Below are positions 1 to 10,188 of a stretch of DNA of 64,000 bases, one piece after another. The first letter of the stretch is position 1. Each line of letters starts with the position of its first letter. This DNA is from Gambelia wislizenii. Taxonomy: Eukaryota; Chordata; Lepidosauria; Squamata; Crotaphytidae. Position numbers and translations under genes: made by a program. The stretch covers positions 159,685,001-159,749,000 of the forward strand of contig JAUMIR010000001.1 of the NCBI GenBank assembly GCA_030847615.1, given 5' to 3'. Under the pieces are notes generated by a model. That model was not told the origin of the DNA. It was given only the letters and a program-made list of their open reading frames with translations, and made no database searches.

Positions 1-243
1 GTAGGAAATGATACCGTTTCATAATATATACTCATTGTCTGTCTACATTTTCAGCAGTCTGTGGCATAACATGCTTACCTTCTTGCATAATGGCAAACTT
101 ACATTCAGGCTGAGTTTTCTTATAATTATTGCTTTTTGTATTAGTTCAATTAGTAGGGCAGTGTGTGCTCATGCAGTAAGACAATGAAAACATGGCTTTC
201 ATTTACATCCATGTGCATTATATGTAAACTGTAATATTCTTCA

Positions 244-472
244 TGAGCCAGCATAGTGTAGTAGTTTGAGCATTGGACTACGACTCTGGAGACCAGAGTT
301 CGAATCCCTGCTCAGCCATGGAAACCTGCTGGGTGACTTGGGTAAGTCACACTGTCTTAGCCTCAGAGGAAGGCAAATGCAACCCCACTCTGAACAGATC
401 TTGCCAAGACAACCCCATGATAGGTTCGCCATAAGATGGAAACAACTTGAAGGCACACAGCAACAACAAAGG
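244..472 (+). repeat. tRNA-derived SINE with MIR-like core
   Basis: The head looks like a tRNA gene: an A-box-like stretch near 252-270 and a B box (GAGTTCGAATCCC) near 297-309. It is followed by a core resembling the MIR/CORE-SINE segment (GGGTGACTTGGGTAAGTCA). The 3' end is a CAACAACAA tail near 460-471. The same family recurs at 670-895, 1446-1610 and, reversed, at 474-575 and 53532-53690. It is a non-coding retroposon that relies on LINE enzymes; the tail resembles the 3' end of the BovB copy in this window, so BovB is a plausible partner (inference). Confidence 0.85.
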
Positions 473-473
473 T

Positions 474-575
474 GAATCTATCATGAAGTTTTCTTGGTAA
501 GATCTGTTCAGAGGGAGGTTTGCCTTTGCCTCCCTCTGACGTTGAGAGAGTGTGGTGCCCAGTGGTGTCATGATC
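474..575 (-). repeat. partial SINE, same family, reversed
   Basis: Reverse complement of the 3' half of the SINE at 244-472. It contains the motifs for 'gatagattcacc', 'ccaagaaaac' and the 'ctcagcctcagagg' block in reverse order. It lies tail-to-tail with the preceding copy, so the pair could form a hairpin. Confidence 0.75.
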
Positions 576-669
576 ATGACAATGTAGCATAACTGCATAC
601 AGAGCAGTTACAGATCCATGAATCTTGGTTATGGATCCATAACTGCAATGCCAGCCAACATTTATCAAT

Positions 670-895
670 TAAGAGCCAGGATGGTGTAGTGTTTGAGTGT
701 TGGCCTAGGACACCGAGAAACCAAGGTTCGAATCTTTACTTAGCCAAGGATGACCCTGGGCAAGTCACATTCTCTCAGACTCAGAAAAAGGCAAGGGCAA
801 GCCCCCACTGAATAAATTCTGCCAAGAAAACCCTGTGATAGATTCACCTTAGGGCTGCCATAAGTTGGAAATGACTTTAAGGCACATAGCAAAAA
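670..895 (+). repeat. tRNA-derived SINE with MIR-like core
   Basis: Nearly full-length copy of the family at 244-472. It has an A-box-like start (GGTGTAGTGTTTGAGTGTTGG), a B box (GGTTCGAATCT), the core (GACCCTGGGCAAGTCACA), and the block ending in 'ggaaatgactttaaggcacatagcaaaa'-type sequence. It is diverged from the first copy, so it is an old insertion. Confidence 0.85.
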
Positions 896-1445
896 TATTC
901 TGTGTATCTTGTCAACTGTTAAAAATGGCATCTTATAGACCAGCACCACAATTTGGTTTCTATAAAACCTGTAGGTCACCTCTTCTGCTCAACTGTTTGG
1001 CTCCACCCCCCTTTTTTTTTGCACTTACTGTTTTGTTCTTTGCAACATTTACTAGCACTGGGTTGGCCACTTCCTTTGTGTTCAAAACAATGGAAGACTC
1101 TTAAACCAAGAGTCAGTTAATTAGGAAACCTAGTGGTTAGTTTTTGTAGACAAGACAAGCTCAATGTATTAAGTAAGCCGAGCTTTAACTGTAATAATAC
1201 TTTGACATTTATTTAAGCAACATACATAAAAGGCCTGTGAAACATCCATGAGGATGTGTGGGTGTGAGCCAAGTCTCTGCGCTTTGCTCTACCCCTATCT
1301 ATCCATTTGTGATCCATACTCATACCCATTTTCTTCCCCGTTCTCTTTCTTTTCCTTTCCTTCACTTCCTACACCCCATAGCATCTTTTATGGAAGACCA
1401 AAATTAGGGCTGAAACATGCAGGAGATTTCAGTGTTTTCAAGTGT

Positions 1446-1612
1446 GGCAAGTGGTTTGAGTGTCAGACTACAACTCTAAAGACCAGGGTTTGAATCCCTG
1501 CTTGGCCATGAAAACCCACTGGGTGACCTCAGGCAAGTCACACATTCTCAGCCTCAGAAATCCCAGTGGTGGGTCCACATTAGGGTCACCACACAACAAG
1601 AACAAATGACAA
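1446..1612 (+). repeat. tRNA-derived SINE, internally deleted
   Basis: Head, B box (GGTTTGAATCCC) and MIR-like core (GGGTGACCTCAGGCAAGTCA) are present. Most of the block between the core and the tail is missing. The tail is 'cacacaacaagaacaaatgac'-like. Confidence 0.8.
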
Positions 1613-1818
1613 AATCATATATTCAACAGTGAACTCTATTTATGACATGGAAATGAGATGAAGATAAACAGAGAGGGGGATTGGGAGAAAAATAAATATT
1701 AGCACTGATCTACATGCCTCTCCAAGGAGCAAAGAAAAATCATGTTACAGTTGTCCCTTCATATTCACTGGGCTTTGGTTCCAGGACCCCAAAATCTGTG
1801 AATATTCAAGTCCCATTA

Positions 1819-2046
1819 CAGTTATCCCGCCATATCCACAGATTTGGTATCCATGGATTTTAAGTATTCACAGCTTCAAAATATTCTTTAAAAAATAATC
1901 CAAAAAGCAAACCTTGATCTTGCCATCTTATGTAAGGGAAACCATTTTGCTATGCCATTGCATATAATGGGACTTGAGTATTCACGGATTTTGGTATCCA
2001 CTGGGGGTCCTGGAACCAAACCCCAGCGAATATGAAGGGACAACTA
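1819..2046 (-). mobile_element. Tigger/pogo-like MITE nested in its own family
   Basis: Read on the minus strand this is one complete roughly 228-bp element, collinear with the outer element's 1748-1818 plus 2047-2157 plus 2977-3013. TA flanks it at 1817-1818 and 2047-2048, as expected for Tc1/mariner/pogo insertion. It landed at the centre of the outer copy in opposite orientation, which gives the stretch an interleaved palindromic look. Confidence 0.75.
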
Positions 2047-2157
2047 TATATGCAATGGCATAAAAAATTGTGTCCCTTATATAAGATGGCAAGATCAAGG
2101 TTTGCTTTTTGGATTATTATTTTTAAAGAATATTTTCAAGCCATGAATACTTAAATC

Positions 2158-2969
2158 AGTCAGGAGCGCCTGTTATCAGCTTCGGCTGATACGCCAGCTG
2201 CACCATTTCCTGGAAGTAAGGGACCTCGAGACTGTGGTGCACGCGCTGGTAACCTCCCGTCTAGATTTCTGCAATGCGCTCTACATGGGGCTGCCCTCAT
2301 GCTTGGTCCGGAAACTTCAGTTGGTACAAAATATGGCAGCCAGAGTGGTCTCAGGAACATCTCGGAGAGACCATATAACTCCAGTATTACAATCTCTCCA
2401 CTGGCTGCCAATCAGTTTCCGGGCCCAGTATAAGGTGTTGGTTATTACCTTTAAAGCCCTAAATGGCTTGGGTCCAACTTATCTCCGGAACCGCCTCCTC
2501 CCATACAATCCTCCCCGCGCACTCCAGTCCTCTGGGAGGAATTTGCTTCAGCCACAAAAATCTAGGCTGTCTGCAACCTCTCAGAGGGCCTTTTCGGTAA
2601 TCGCCCCCAAATTGTGGAATGACCTGCCGAATGAGATCCGTCAGATAACAAGCCTGAGTGGCTTTAAAAAAGCACTAAAGACGGATCTCTTTCGGCAGGC
2701 CTTTCCTAATTAGATCCCGGCCTCAGGGGATCCTGGCCTTTTCTAGGCTGCTGGCCATTTATTATATTTTATTGTATTTATAGTTTTAAATGTGATTTTA
2801 GATTAGTTGTTTTAATTTATATTTGTTTAATGTTTTTTTTATGGGGGAGGGTGGGAGTGGGGGTGTTTAGGGATTTTATTTGTATTGTATTTTAAATTTT
2901 GTAAGCCGCCCCGATTGTTTTAACAGAGGGGCGGGGTATAAATAAATTTTATTATTATTATTATTATTA
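2158..2969 (+). mobile_element. 5'-truncated L2-type LINE end
   Basis: An open stretch at 2234-2710 encodes about 159 residues of the C-terminal end of a CR1/L2-group ORF2. It includes the conserved LHWLPISFRAQYKVL and TFKALNGLGPTYL blocks and an SVIAPKLWNDLP block near the end. The 3' UTR holds 'gtaagccgcccc' and 'ggggcggggtataaataaa', and ends in an (ATT)n tail at about 2948-2969. A TTAAATC duplication flanks it at 2151-2157 and 2970-2976, which marks both ends of the insertion. The frame is intact but lacks endonuclease and reverse transcriptase cores, so it is dead. Confidence 0.88.
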
Positions 2970-3339
2970 TTAAATCTGTGGATACCAAATCCGTGGATAA
3001 GGAGGGACAACTGCATATCTGGTTCAGGTGTCTATATTTCTTGTTGCTCTTTTTGTGTGTGGCTACAGGGACTCTCATGAGAAGTGTCTGAGCTTTGACA
3101 TTTACCACTCCACCACTGTTGTCTAGTCACTCTGGCCTGATTTGCTGATGTCAACAAGGGTGATTTATTAGTCAGCAATTATGTGCTTGTATGAAAGAGA
3201 CTGAGTTGCCTGTGCCTTCTCTCTAGCTTCTTGACCTCAATTTCCTCATAGTGGTATCTTGTAAATTCTACCAATGTATCACCTCATTGGCCACTTGGAA
3301 ATATAATCAGTCTTTCTAAACCTAAAGACTGCCATGATA

Positions 3340-4880
3340 ATTCTTTGGTTAGACTGTTGGGGGCCGTTTACACGATGAAAATGTCCTGGGAAGAATTCGT
3401 GTTGATCCCTGGCAGTTTACACGTACATCGGGTCGGGTATGTGATTTTCGGAAGGGGGGCCACCTTTTATCACTCAACCTGCAGGACTTCCAGTCCCGCG
3501 GTTTGTGCCGGTTTTTAAAAAAGTCACTGGAGGATTCGGAAAATCAGAAATGTAAACAGCGTGGGACAAAATGTCCCGGTACTGGGATGACCGGAAATGA
3601 TGACTGGGGGCGGGCTTAGAGATCAGCGACCAGAAAAGGAGGGGTCAGTCACCCATTCAACTGATCTAGCCTCACCAGCCGAAAACAAAGACATCCCTTC
3701 CAGCTGCATGAAGGTTGATGTGTGTGTGTGCGCGCACGTGTACTCAATCACCTTTTTAAATGGATTTCTACACTGCAAATCCTTCAGCTTTACCTTTTCC
3801 TCAACTGCCTGGTATTCCAGCCTCTGAGCGAATGAACACCCTTTATTCCCTCTCTGTGCCTGTGCCTTTAAAATTGTCTGCCTATAGCTGGTTTGCTGTA
3901 ATGGTTAACATTTTAAAGGGGAGACCCAACCCCCCCTCCCACCTCACTCGGCTTGATCTCCCTGCATCTGAGCGAAAGATCTCAGTCTGGTCTTTCAAAG
4001 AAATTGCAAGCCTCTACTCAGCTTGCTTTCGAAAGGAAAGGAGATGGTTTAATTGTTCCTCTGTCTGATGTCTTTGAGAAGTGCCTTCTGCCTCTGTTTC
4101 AAGGGTTAACTTTTTTTAAAGAAGCGAGGGGAATACCAAACCTCTGCCCCCCTGTCTCCCCGCCCCCCAGCCAGCCAATAGCAGCTCTCCTGGCACAGAA
4201 CTTTGAAGGAAGTGCGTCACCGAGGTTGTGAAAACACGAGTAATCGCATACTTGATTGACAGCCAAAAAAACCCCCTACAACCTAAAAAACCCCGGAACT
4301 TTGGACGTGTAAATATCAGTCACGGGATCACCTGGGATATCCAGATCAGTGACATAAATCGTATAAACAGCGAGGGGTGGATTTGTGATCAGAAAATCGC
4401 GGTAAGCACCGTGACAATTTCTGTCGTGTAACTGGCACCTTGGACTTGAGAGTTCCAGGTTTTAATCCCTACTGAGCTATCAATCTTCCAGGTGATCTTG
4501 AGCAGTCACTTTCTTTCAGCCTGATATGCCTGACAACTTTGTTTGTTTGCTTTTTAAAAAAATCAAAATAAGACAGGGCACATAAGGAAAGGAGAATTAC
4601 AGTGGGGAAGGGGTTAGGTCCAGGAGTGGTAGATGGAATAGAGTGTGTGTGGGTTCTCAAAAGTCACTGGGCCAAGGCAGAATGGAGCTCTACTTGGCTG
4701 CTCTTCTCTCCCTTGGAGGCCAGAACAATGGCAGTTGGAATAGAGGAAGGGCCTCCATTTTGTTATTTGTGAGGTTGTTGTGAGGATAAAGGTAGCTTTG
4801 GTTGCAACCATGGCTATCTGTCACCTTGAGATTATTGGAGGAAAGGGCATATTGATATAATGAAATAACATAAACCAACT
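3340..4880 (+). repeat. MIR-like SINE split by a MITE
   Basis: A tRNA-like head ('ggttagactgttggacttgagagttccaggttttaatccc' when the inserted element is removed) lies at 3345-3359 and 4443-4475. It continues into a MIR-like core (GATCTTGAGCAGTCACTTTC). Further right, 4755-4880 carries the block 'gaggttgttgtgaggataaa' and 'ccttgagattattggaggaaag', typical of MIR-like SINE tails in reptiles. The Harbinger-like MITE at 3360-4439 interrupts the tRNA-like head. The middle (4550-4750) is diverged. Confidence 0.6.
3360..4439 (+). mobile_element. Harbinger-like MITE related to the 36-44 kb element
   Basis: Ends are inverted: GGGGCCGTTTACACGA on the left and, reversed, GGTGCCAGTTACACGA on the right. 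A TTG duplication flanks it at 3357-3359 and 4440-4442. The left 240 bp and right 220 bp align by eye to the ends of the 36168-44468 element: 'gtgccggtttttaaaaaagtca', 'ggattcggaaaatc', 'acgagtaat.gcat.cttgattgacagc'. The interior (3600-4200) is unrelated to the coding part of the large element, so this is a dependent element mobilised in trans. The interior is C/T-rich with a short TG/CG run at 3718-3740. Confidence 0.85.
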
Positions 4881-6731
4881 GATGAAGGAGGTCTCACAAT
4901 TTTATATTCTAAAAAGGCTAGAAGAGGAACCTCAAAATAGGAGTCCTTCTGAAACTACAATTCCTCAGTGGCAGCTGATGGCTTCAATGTCTGTGGGATG
5001 GTGAATCCAATTTGAGTTTCAGTCCACATTTTAAAGGAGCTATCCAGGGAGATGAACCCTATCCTCCAAACAGGTTGAGCAGCTTGAATAAGATAAGATC
5101 AGACTAAGATCTGGAGTAGATTTACTGTCCTACTGACATGAAAGTCCCCAAGTGCATCTGCAACTCCCAGAGCTATTTGGAGAAAGTATCACATGACTGT
5201 TGGGTGGCTGGGGTGAGCAGAACAGGAAGGAAGGTAGCACTACAGCTTGCATTTCTCTATAGCTTAAATGTACAGTTGGAGATGTGCTTTTAGATGGAAC
5301 TGGCACAAAGATACAGGCTCTGTTCTTCTAGTATGTGTTCTGAACAGTGTGTTAGATTAGAACTTACAACAGCATAGCATTGTTTCTGCTACAGTTCTAG
5401 AACCTGCAAAGAATTAGTGTCTCCCCCCCCCCATCACCACATGTTTTTATTTAAATATCAAAGAAGGATTGTAGACAGGCAGACAAATTCAGATTTTTAA
5501 CGTTCTTCAAATACAGAACACAACCAAAAGATCTTGTAAAATTATAGCACGTCTCACAGAACAGTCACGAGAATGGGCTGATCACTGAGTGACTAGCAAT
5601 GTATAATTAATTACAGTGACACAATAAAAAAAATAGTAGTCCATGTTGGGTGATGTTTCAAAAGTATGTGTATTTTATCAAATATGACTAGGGTGGACCA
5701 TCCAACAAGATAAACAGCAACATTAAATCTCTTAATAAGGAATCAAACGTTCTTTATTAAGCACCACATTCAGCACTTTCTGCCAGGAGAGGAAGCCCTA
5801 GGAAGATCAGTCCAGGAGAGTAAGCAAAAGGCAAGTGTGGTATACTGGCATCCCCAGATGCTGTGACAAGCAGTTTCAGAGTGAGACAGAAAACTTTATT
5901 GGCACAGAAATCCAGAAGGCATATCCTACAAGGTTGTTGCTCAGAACTGAAACTTAGAAGGCAGACAGTATACTAAAACATATTGTAATCTATGAAATCT
6001 GGCAGGCTTCAATACTCTTAGTTATCCATCATCCCCCTGACCTCCTCTTCTCATACAGTGTCCAACCCATTTTCCCCAAGCTAATTCTGGAGCTGCAGGC
6101 TTATCTCACCATTCTTATTAGTAACTGTTATATTCCCCTTTCCACAGTTGCTACAGAACACTGACTAACAAGTACAAAGAAATGAAAACGCAATTAACAG
6201 CAATTAACAGCTGCCACTGCCTGGTTGTGCTCTACTTGTGGGACCGGGGGAGAGAGAGCCACCTTTCCTACCTCTTTGCAGACTCAGGCCCACCACTAGC
6301 TGTGACTCAGCAGATTCTGGCAGCCAGTTCTACTACCCCATTTGTAGAATTGAGAAAGCTGGCAGATAAAAGCAAGGGTCCAGCAGGGGTGAGTCCACTG
6401 CTGGCAGGGTCGCTCCTTTGGGGGAGCCACTTCAAAGGGTGGCATGAGGGCAAGGGCTAGCCCTGCTGCTGTTTGCAGGGGGGGGGGAAACCTGACCTGC
6501 TTATAGACACAGCCATGTTGGGATAAATAACAGGCTATTTTTGTGAGAAGGGGAGATGAGTTGCCAACAAAGGGAGGGATGTAATGGTACTCAGAGAGCA
6601 GCTATTCAAGTTATACAGGGTAGAGGGAGATATGGAAATGGGAGGTGGTTGCATATCCTGGGGGTACAGTTTCCAATACGGTTTTAGTCTCCCACAAATT
6701 GTCCCCCATCCCAAACAATCTGGATAGCTTT
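4881..6731. other. no gene recognised
   Basis: I see no coding region or named repeat here. There are short poly-C and poly-G runs (5412-5422, 6478-6488) and an A-rich stretch near 5618-5632. Open frames in this stretch are short and show no family motifs. Confidence 0.6.
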
Positions 6732-7167
6732 GTGGGTTGAAAATGTTGCTGCTTAATGTCAAGTCAGCGAAGGGTAAAACAGCTGCCATTCAGGACCTGA
6801 ACTTGAATGAGCATGCTGATCTGGCATGTATTACAGAGACCTGGTTGGATGAGGCTGGGGGTTAATCTCACTCAGTTTTGCCCACCAGAATTCTCAGTAT
6901 AGCAGCGGGCAAGACCTGGAGGGAGGGCAGGTGAAGTTGCAGTGGTCTATAGGGATAATATCCCCCTGACCAGGCACCCTTGGTAGGTGATCCTGTCAAA
7001 GCCCTGATTGATCTCTAGAACGGGGAAATGGCCAGGGCAGTGGACGTGATCACCCCAAAGCATCCCCTCCGATGGAGTGGAGCCAAGTGATCCCCTTGTT
7101 TCTCTAGGGAGCTGACGGTGATGAAATCAGTGGGGCAAAGATTAGAGTAAGGATGGCAAAAGACTTT
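6732..7167 (+). mobile_element. L2-type LINE fragment (endonuclease region)
   Basis: Translation from about 6738 gives an apurinic-endonuclease start of the CR1/L2 type, with LLLNVKSAKGKTAAIQDL followed by HADLACITETWLDE. In-frame stops and shifts follow. A later block (about 7030-7160) reads like the segment between endonuclease and reverse transcriptase (AVDVITPKHPLRW, then FSRELTVMK), so an internal deletion has joined the two. The fragment appears to resume at 7494-7566 after the MITE at 7168-7493. Confidence 0.7.
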
Positions 7168-7493
7168 GGAGCTTATTAGACACTTCCCGCCCCCCATGGA
7201 GGTCGGGAGGAGGATGCTGCTGTCCTGCTTCCAGCGGTCGCTTCTGCATGCCTTGTTCTCCTCCCGTTCTTCATTCGTTCTCCTTCCATGCTGGAGGCTC
7301 AAAAAAGGTGCCACTTTTTATTGATGGAAGTTTCCATCTATAAAAAGTGGTGCCTTTTCTGTCGCTTCTTCTCGAGGGAGAACGAACAAAGGAGGGGAAG
7401 ACAGGGCATGCAGAAGCAACCTCTGGGAGCAGGACAGCAACATCCTCCTCCCGACAACTACGGGTTTTTTTTTAAGAGCATCTGATAATCTCC
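7168..7493. mobile_element. MITE, GGAGATTATCAGA family
   Basis: Inverted ends: GGAGCTTATTAGACAC on the left and, reversed, GGAGATTATCAGATGC on the right. An internal hairpin at about 7312-7350 has arms around 'tttttattgatggaagtttcc'. Flanks are TTT and TTA, only a partial 3-bp duplication. The family recurs at 9879-10188 and 13101-13681. It has no coding capacity and is placed near PIF/Harbinger by its size, ends and the 3-bp duplication of the 13101 copy. Confidence 0.7.
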
Positions 7494-7568
7494 TTAGAGT
7501 GAGTCTGACCAAACATGGGCTACAGCTCATTGGAAGGGCTATGCTGTGGTGATAGTGGCAGCAAAGAA

Positions 7569-7650
7569 ATTAGAAGGCTCCTCCAAACTGCAGTGGGGAC
7601 AGGCTGCCAAACAGACCTGAACTCCCACATCAAGCCCATTGCCTAATGTG
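7569..7650 (+). repeat. fragment of a CATTAGGCAATG-ended MITE
   Basis: About 82 bp matching, in reverse orientation, the segment 9291-9373. Shared blocks are 'gggacaggctg', 'cagacct.aactcc' and 'aag.cattgcctaa'. It looks like one arm of a short palindromic element whose more complete copy is at 9291-9422. Confidence 0.55.
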
Positions 7651-7686
7651 AAGTCTTCCCTTCACATGTGAAAGTTCTTTTCCTAA

Positions 7687-8395
7687 GAATCATAAAATCA
7701 TAGAGTTGGAAGAGACCACAAGGGCCATCTAGTCCAATCCCCTGCCCTGAAGGAATACACAATCAAAGCACTCCCGACAGATGGCCATCCAGGCTGTGTT
7801 TAAAAACCTCCAAATAAGGAGACTCCACCACACTCTGAGGCAGCACGTTCCACTGCCAAACAGCTCTTATCGTCAGAAAGTTCTTCCTAATATTTAGGTG
7901 AAATCTTTTCCCCTGAAGTTTGAGTCTATTGCTCTGTTTCCTAGGGATAGTTTACACAGCAGATTTATTGTGGCAACTTGCGCTTTAATTCTTTCTGCAT
8001 CTATGCCAGTCAGGTTTTTTTTTTCTAATTATGCCGCTTTTTCGTTCAGACTTGAAAAATTGTTGGGGGTGTGGCCTCCCAAGCAGACAAAGGTTGTATG
8101 GGGAAAGGCATAGACCCTCCTTTGAAGCCTTGCATTTCCGAGCTAAAGACTCACAGACTGCCAAAATAGCAGGGGGGAAGATCAAAGAAATGGCTCTGTC
8201 TTTTCTCTAAATCTGCCTGTAAATGAACTCACTCCCTGAAGCAGAGGGAAAGACTTTGCTGCCATGCCGAGGATCCTAAGGTGAACCTATCACAAGTTTT
8301 TCCAGCACGATTTGTTTAGTCAGGGTTCACAGACTTGCAAAATAGCAGAGGATTTTTGACTCTCCCTCCCTCAGTCCCCCTCCTCCCCCCTCTCT

Positions 8396-8432
<37 letters not shown>

Positions 8433-9255
8433 CCCCAAGCAGAGCTGAGAGATGGGAACTTTATGACTGAAAGGTCTTGGGAATCCTTTTTCTTGGCAGA
8501 CCTTCTGCAAAATAGCAGAGAGGATTTTTCAGTTTCCTGATCACTACTGAACGCAGTACCTCTCTTTTAAGCCCGCCCCTTACATCATAGCTACCAATCA
8601 CAATGCAGATCTGATACAGCCCTTAGTTTACACTGCCAATAAAGCGCTACATTGCAAATATGCCGGCAAAAGTAGCGACATCCCCTGGCACGCTATATTT
8701 GGGTGTTTTACCTTTCCCCCTTCTGAATGAGGCGATGCTATGCTGTGATCCGTGGGAACTATGAGCTATCTTAGTGGTATATTTAGAGGAATATTTGCCT
8801 GTATAAACGACCCCCTGGACTCTGAAGCAGCAGAAAACAAGCTTGCTTGATCCTCAATATGGCATCCCTTCAAATATTTAAACATGGCTATCATGTCACC
8901 TCGTAACCTTCTCTTCTCTAGGCTAACCATACCCAGCTCCCTAAGACACTCCTCATAGGGCATGGCTTCCAGAACGTCTACCATTTTGGTTTCCCTCCTC
9001 TGGACATGTTCCAGCTTGTTAATATCTTTCTGGAATTGTGGTGCCCAGAACCAGACACAGTATTCCAGGTGCGGTCTGACCAAAGCAGAGTGGCATTATT
9101 GCTTCCCTCAGGCTAGACACTATGCTCCTATAGATGCAGCTTAGAATCACATTGGCTTTTTAAGCTGCCGCATCACCCTGCTGACTCATGTTCAGCTTGT
9201 GGGCCACTAAGACTCCTAGATCCTTTCGCAGCAGGCAAGACTCACCCCTGGAGCA
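7687..9255 (-). mobile_element. CR1 LINE 3' end, split by a MITE
   Basis: On the minus strand this reads as the end of a CR1 ORF2 and its short 3' UTR. Blocks seen are RKDLGVLVAHKLNMSQQ (about 9230-9175), [20 protein letters not shown] (about 9080-9020) and [19 protein letters not shown] (about 8950-8895). The 3' UTR continues at 7943-7690 and ends at 'ccaactctatgattttatgattctt', the CR1 octamer-type end. There are frame disruptions near 9090-9150. The MITE at 7944-8814 separates the two halves. Confidence 0.9.
7944..8814. mobile_element. MITE inserted in CR1, Harbinger-like ends
   Basis: Inverted ends GGGATAGTTTACACAG and, reversed, GGGGTCGTTTATACAG. Flanks are CTA at 7941-7943 and CTG at 8815-8817, consistent with a decayed 3-bp duplication in the CR1 sequence. 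The end motif (G-rich, then GTTTACACrG) resembles the 36168-44468 element, but the interior is different. It contains a (CT)n run at 8397-8428. No coding region is recognised. Confidence 0.75.
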
Positions 9256-9290
9256 TGGGATGTGTTTCTTGGAGGGGAACACAGCAAATG

Positions 9291-9422
9291 CCTTAGGCAA
9301 TGAGCTTGAGGCAGGAGTTGAGGTCTGCTCAGCAGCCTGTCCCTGCTGCACATAGGAGGAGTCTTCTAAAACTTTTTAAAAGCTTTAGAAGGATCTTGAT
9401 GCCTCAAGCCCATTGCCTAATG
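9291..9422. mobile_element. short palindromic MITE
   Basis: Ends CCTTAGGCAATGAGCTTGAG on the left and, reversed, CATTAGGCAATGGGCTTGAG on the right. The centre is a smaller hairpin (CTTCTAAAACTTTTTAAAAG followed by CTTTAGAAGG). A related arm lies at 7569-7650. No coding capacity. Confidence 0.6.
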
Positions 9423-9423
9423 C

Positions 9424-9655
9424 ACTTGCTGTTAGCAATAGCAATAGCATTAATATTTCTATACTGCTGATCAGTGCCAAAGCACTCCATAAGCAGTTTA
9501 CAATTTTCTTAGCTAATTTCCCCCAACAAGCTGGGTGCTCATTTTACCAGCCTATGGAAGGATGGAAGGCTGAGTCAACCTTGGAGCCCTCTGGGATCGA
9601 ACTCATAATGTTATGGCTTGCAGTACTAGCATTTAACCACTGCACCACCAGGGTT
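9424..9655 (-). repeat. tRNA-derived SINE, second family
   Basis: On the minus strand the element starts with a tRNA-like head: an A-box-like 'tggtggtgcagtggttaaatg' and a B box GAGTTCGATCCCAG. It then runs through 'ggctccaaggttgactcagcc' and 'aaaatgagcacccagcttgttg', and ends in a TATTGCTATTGCTA-type tail near 9424-9445. Its 3' part recurs at 47774-47900 and at 54363-54486 plus 55167-55255. It differs from the 244-472 SINE throughout. Confidence 0.8.
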
Positions 9656-9878
9656 CCTCTGTTACTGCTTATGTCACATGATCAGTAGGCAAAAAGCAGT
9701 GAGATTGTGGAATGTGTTGTTCAAATGCATTCTGGATGAATATGTTATGTTATTGAACCAAGGCCTGCAAGTCGGTTGCTAAAAATATACAAGTTGCGAG
9801 TTGAGTCAATGTGTCATTGATTGTTAAGCCGAGTCCAAGTCAAGTCACTGAAGTGACTTGAGTCTGACTTGACTCTGA

Positions 9879-10188
9879 GGAGATTATCAGACATTTCAAA
9901 AAGTCCAACAGGAGCATGTGAGGACGACGTCACTGTACCGGGAACAGTTCCCGGTTTTGCACAACGTCATTATCCTTGTGTGCTGCCTCCGTGCTGACTC
10001 TGTGCTACAGTGGATTATAAACCATCACTTTTCATTGATGGAAGTTTCCGCCAACGAAAAGTGATGGCTTGTTCTCCACTGCAGCACAGAGTCTTCACGG
10101 AGATAGCACGTGAGGATGACAACACATGCAAAACCATGCAGGATGGTGACATCATCCTCGCAGGCTTTTTGCCTGCATCTGATAATCA
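9879..10188. mobile_element. MITE, GGAGATTATCAGA family
   Basis: The left end is GGAGATTATCAGACAT; the right end 'gcatctgataatc' is its inverse, with the last bases lost. The internal hairpin at 10022-10067 pairs 'ccatcacttttcattgatgg' with 'cgaaaagtgatgg', matching the hairpin at 7312-7350. No clean target duplication. Confidence 0.7.

Larger units (their letters stand above)
1748..3013 (+). mobile_element. Tigger/pogo-like MITE, outer layer of a nest
   Basis: The outer element starts CAGTTGTCCCTTCATATTC at 1748 and ends with GGATAAGGAGGGACAACTG at 3013. These ends match the Tigger/pogo terminal pattern (CAGTTGwCCCTyC...). The element's own sequence is 1748-1818, 2047-2157 and 2977-3013. 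It is interrupted by a reversed copy of the same family (1819-2046) and by an L2-type LINE end (2158-2969). TA precedes the left end; the right-hand TA is not clean. It has no coding capacity. Confidence 0.75.

Noticed and set aside
244..472. Functional tRNA genes at the SINE heads
   Set aside because: A and B boxes are present but the cloverleaf is not restorable by eye and each is fused to a SINE core and tail.
2234..2710. 159-codon open frame as a possible host gene
   Set aside because: Its WLP and KALNGLGP blocks, the (ATT)n tail and the 7-bp duplication identify it as an L2-type LINE end.
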